IMG/VR virus record: IMGVR_UViG_3300042691_032800
Location: 1 to 21,645 of that record
From: a virus
Strand: one strand, 5' to 3'
Length of the DNA stretch: 21,645 nucleotides
Positions 20,773-21,645 of this stretch are shown here, in pieces. Below the pieces are notes generated by a model. It was not told where the DNA came from. It worked only from the letters and a program-made list of their open reading frames with translations, and ran no database searches. Positions within the stretch are counted from its first letter, which is position 1; every line of letters begins with the position of its first letter. Position numbers and translations under genes: made by a program.

Positions 20773-21645
20773 ATGAACTACTACAATGAACACGATCCCA
20801 AAGCCGCTGACTGGCTCCGCGAACTCATCGCCGGAGGACATATCCCCGATGGAATCGTGGACGAAAGATCAATCACCGATGTCTCACCCGATGAACTATC
20901 AGAATACACCCAATGCCACTTCTTCGCCGGAATCGGCGGATGGTCACTCGCACTTGAACTCGCCGGATGGCCAGCATCTCGACCTGTTTGGACAGGTTCT
21001 TGCCCCTGCCAACCTTTCAGTGTCGCAGGCCAAGGAAAAGGCGGCGGCGATGATCGCCACCTCTGGCCAGTCCTTCGTCGGCTTATCGCCTTCCAGCGTC
21101 CTGAGCGAGTATTTGGGGAGCAGGTTGCGCAGGCAATTGGATTCGATTGGCTCGATGGAGTATCAGCAGACTTGGAAGAGGAAGGTTACGCGGTCGGGGC
21201 GGCTGTATTGGGCGCACACAGCGTCGGCGCACCGCACATCCGACAACGCCTCTTCTGGGTGGCCGACTCCAACAGTGGACGATGCGAACAACGTGACCCG
21301 CGCCAGCGGGCAATTCCAATCTCTGCCACGAACGGCGCAACTGGCGGGATGGCATACGCCAGTGGTAAGGGATCATCGGAACTCTCACGGGGACGGAAGC
21401 AACCCAAGGGATCTGCCAAGGCAGGCGTTCTTGTGCGGATGGGGAACGCCAACGGTTCAGGACTCCAGACATGCGACAGTATCGCCAGCGGAGGAAAACA
21501 GGGATCAGCGGAACCTCAGAATTCAAGCGCATGGAGTGATTACGAAATCGCCCATTGCCGAGACGGAAAAGCCAGGCGCTTTGAACCCGGAGCATTCCCG
21601 CTGGCTTATGGGATTCCCGGCCGCGTGGGGCTCCTGCGGGGCTAC
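20773..21645 (+). CDS. C5-cytosine DNA methyltransferase (3' end outside window)
   Basis: The frame is open from ATG 20773 to the window end, 291 residues. It methylates cytosine at C5 in a target sequence, probably to protect phage DNA from restriction. Visible motifs are FAGIGG (51-56, S-adenosylmethionine binding), PCQPFS (78-83, catalytic Cys79), GEQV (115-118, replacing the common ENV) and APHIRQRLFWVA (153-164). The C-terminal RRFEPGAFPLAYGIPGRVG and LLRGY match the end of this family. GTG 20767 and ATG 20704 are alternative starts, but MNYYNEHDP matches the usual family opening. No restriction gene is visible. A second long frame lies within it from 20891. Confidence 0.92.
   Translation, partial: MNYYNEHDPKAADWLRELIAGGHIPDGIVDERSITDVSPDELSEYTQCHFFAGIGGWSLALELAGWPASRPVWTGSCPCQPFSVAGQGKGGGDDRHLWPVLRRLIAFQRPERVFGEQVAQAIGFDWLDGVSADLEEEGYAVGAAVLGAHSVGAPHIRQRLFWVADSNSGRCEQRDPRQRAIPISATNGATGGMAYASGKGSSELSRGRKQPKGSAKAGVLVRMGNANGSGLQTCDSIASGGKQGSAEPQNSSAWSDYEIAHCRDGKARRFEPGAFPLAYGIPGRVGLLRGY
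20891..21645 (+). CDS. Overlapping +1-frame ORF with conserved phage-family motifs (3' end outside window)
   Basis: In the frame one base ahead of the methyltransferase, an ATG at 20891 (alternatives at 20849 and 20786) opens a frame to the window end. It encodes a plausible second protein: DGQHLDLFGQVLAPANLSVS, GSMEYQQTWKRKVTRSGRLY, three W-x-T-P repeats (GWPTPTVDD, GWHTPVVRD, GWGTPTVQD) and ALNPEHSRWLMGFPAAW near the end. I recall a widespread phage protein family with these same features, sometimes labelled as methyltransferase-related. In several sampled stretches its third codon positions are at least as G/C-rich as those of the methyltransferase frame (21001-21060: 16 of 20 against 11 of 20; 21541-21600: 14 against 11; 21301-21360: 11 against 13). 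It may be a true overprinted gene or a conserved shadow. Confidence 0.45.
   Translation, partial: MNYQNTPNATSSPESADGHSHLNSPDGQHLDLFGQVLAPANLSVSQAKEKAAAMIATSGQSFVGLSPSSVLSEYLGSRLRRQLDSIGSMEYQQTWKRKVTRSGRLYWAHTASAHRTSDNASSGWPTPTVDDANNVTRASGQFQSLPRTAQLAGWHTPVVRDHRNSHGDGSNPRDLPRQAFLCGWGTPTVQDSRHATVSPAEENRDQRNLRIQAHGVITKSPIAETEKPGALNPEHSRWLMGFPAAWGSCGA

Noticed and set aside
20550-20789. Alternative frame (79 aa) overlapping the Cys-rich gene and the methyltransferase start
   Set aside because: It lacks motifs, overlaps two better-supported frames, and has no leader motif or coupling at its start.
21083-21595. Antisense frame (170 aa) opposite the methyltransferase
   Set aside because: It is a shadow of a region already constrained in the sense frame and shows only low-complexity Arg/Pro/Leu content.

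Overview
This is a stretch of a temperate, probably short-tailed (podovirus-like) phage genome of about 60% G+C. It carries the end of a virion module, a lysis cassette, an integration and lysogeny module, a recombination operon, a replication module and the start of a DNA-methylation module. I see no ribosomal RNA, complete tRNA, CRISPR array or insertion sequence, and no gene-free stretch longer than 300 bases. The host is not stated. The integrase C-terminus and the base composition suggest Verrucomicrobiota or a relative; this is an inference from memory of similar proteins and is only moderately supported.

Layout. Positions 1-4199 hold the C-terminal part of a giant virion-associated polyprotein. 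Positions 4271-7599 hold three tail or receptor-binding genes: an adaptor with a T7 gp17-like N-terminus, a protein with a clear Sec signal peptide, and a beta-propeller protein. Positions 7596-9108 hold a lysis cassette of a tiny membrane protein, an L,D-transpeptidase-like enzyme, a holin or spanin-like membrane protein and a DUF1353 protein. Positions 9145-9167 hold a copy of a tRNA 3' end (probably tRNA-Ser), which I read as attP, followed by a leftward tyrosine integrase (9227-10417). Because lysis and tail genes lie directly beyond the att core, the genome looks like the free or circular form rather than an integrated prophage.

Positions 10451-11620 hold a rightward cassette of four overlapping genes of unknown role that runs into the end of the leftward repressor gene (11609-12052). 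The repressor and a small cro-position gene (12153-12335) diverge around two palindromic operators. Positions 12355-13254 hold small genes, including an excisionase-like DNA-binding protein. Positions 13308-17870 form a dense operon built around a putative single-strand annealing protein, a YqaJ-type exonuclease and a RecU-like nuclease. Positions 18012-19988 encode a replication initiator with internal 11-bp repeats (a lambda-like origin candidate) and a DnaB-type helicase. Positions 20468-21645 hold a small Cys-rich protein and a C5-cytosine methyltransferase that runs off the window and contains a second long open frame with its own family-like motifs.

Gene packing. Most genes overlap the next by ATGA, which implies translational coupling, and these internal starts usually have a GGAGG or AGGAG ribosome site. 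Genes that begin a sub-operon lack such a site and instead often carry a leader resembling GATAGACACAAACCAA. Strong RNA stem-loops lie in front of the recombination operon and in front of the replication initiator. The most interesting parts are the two-frame methyltransferase region, these structured leaders, and the unannotated recombination and lysogeny genes.
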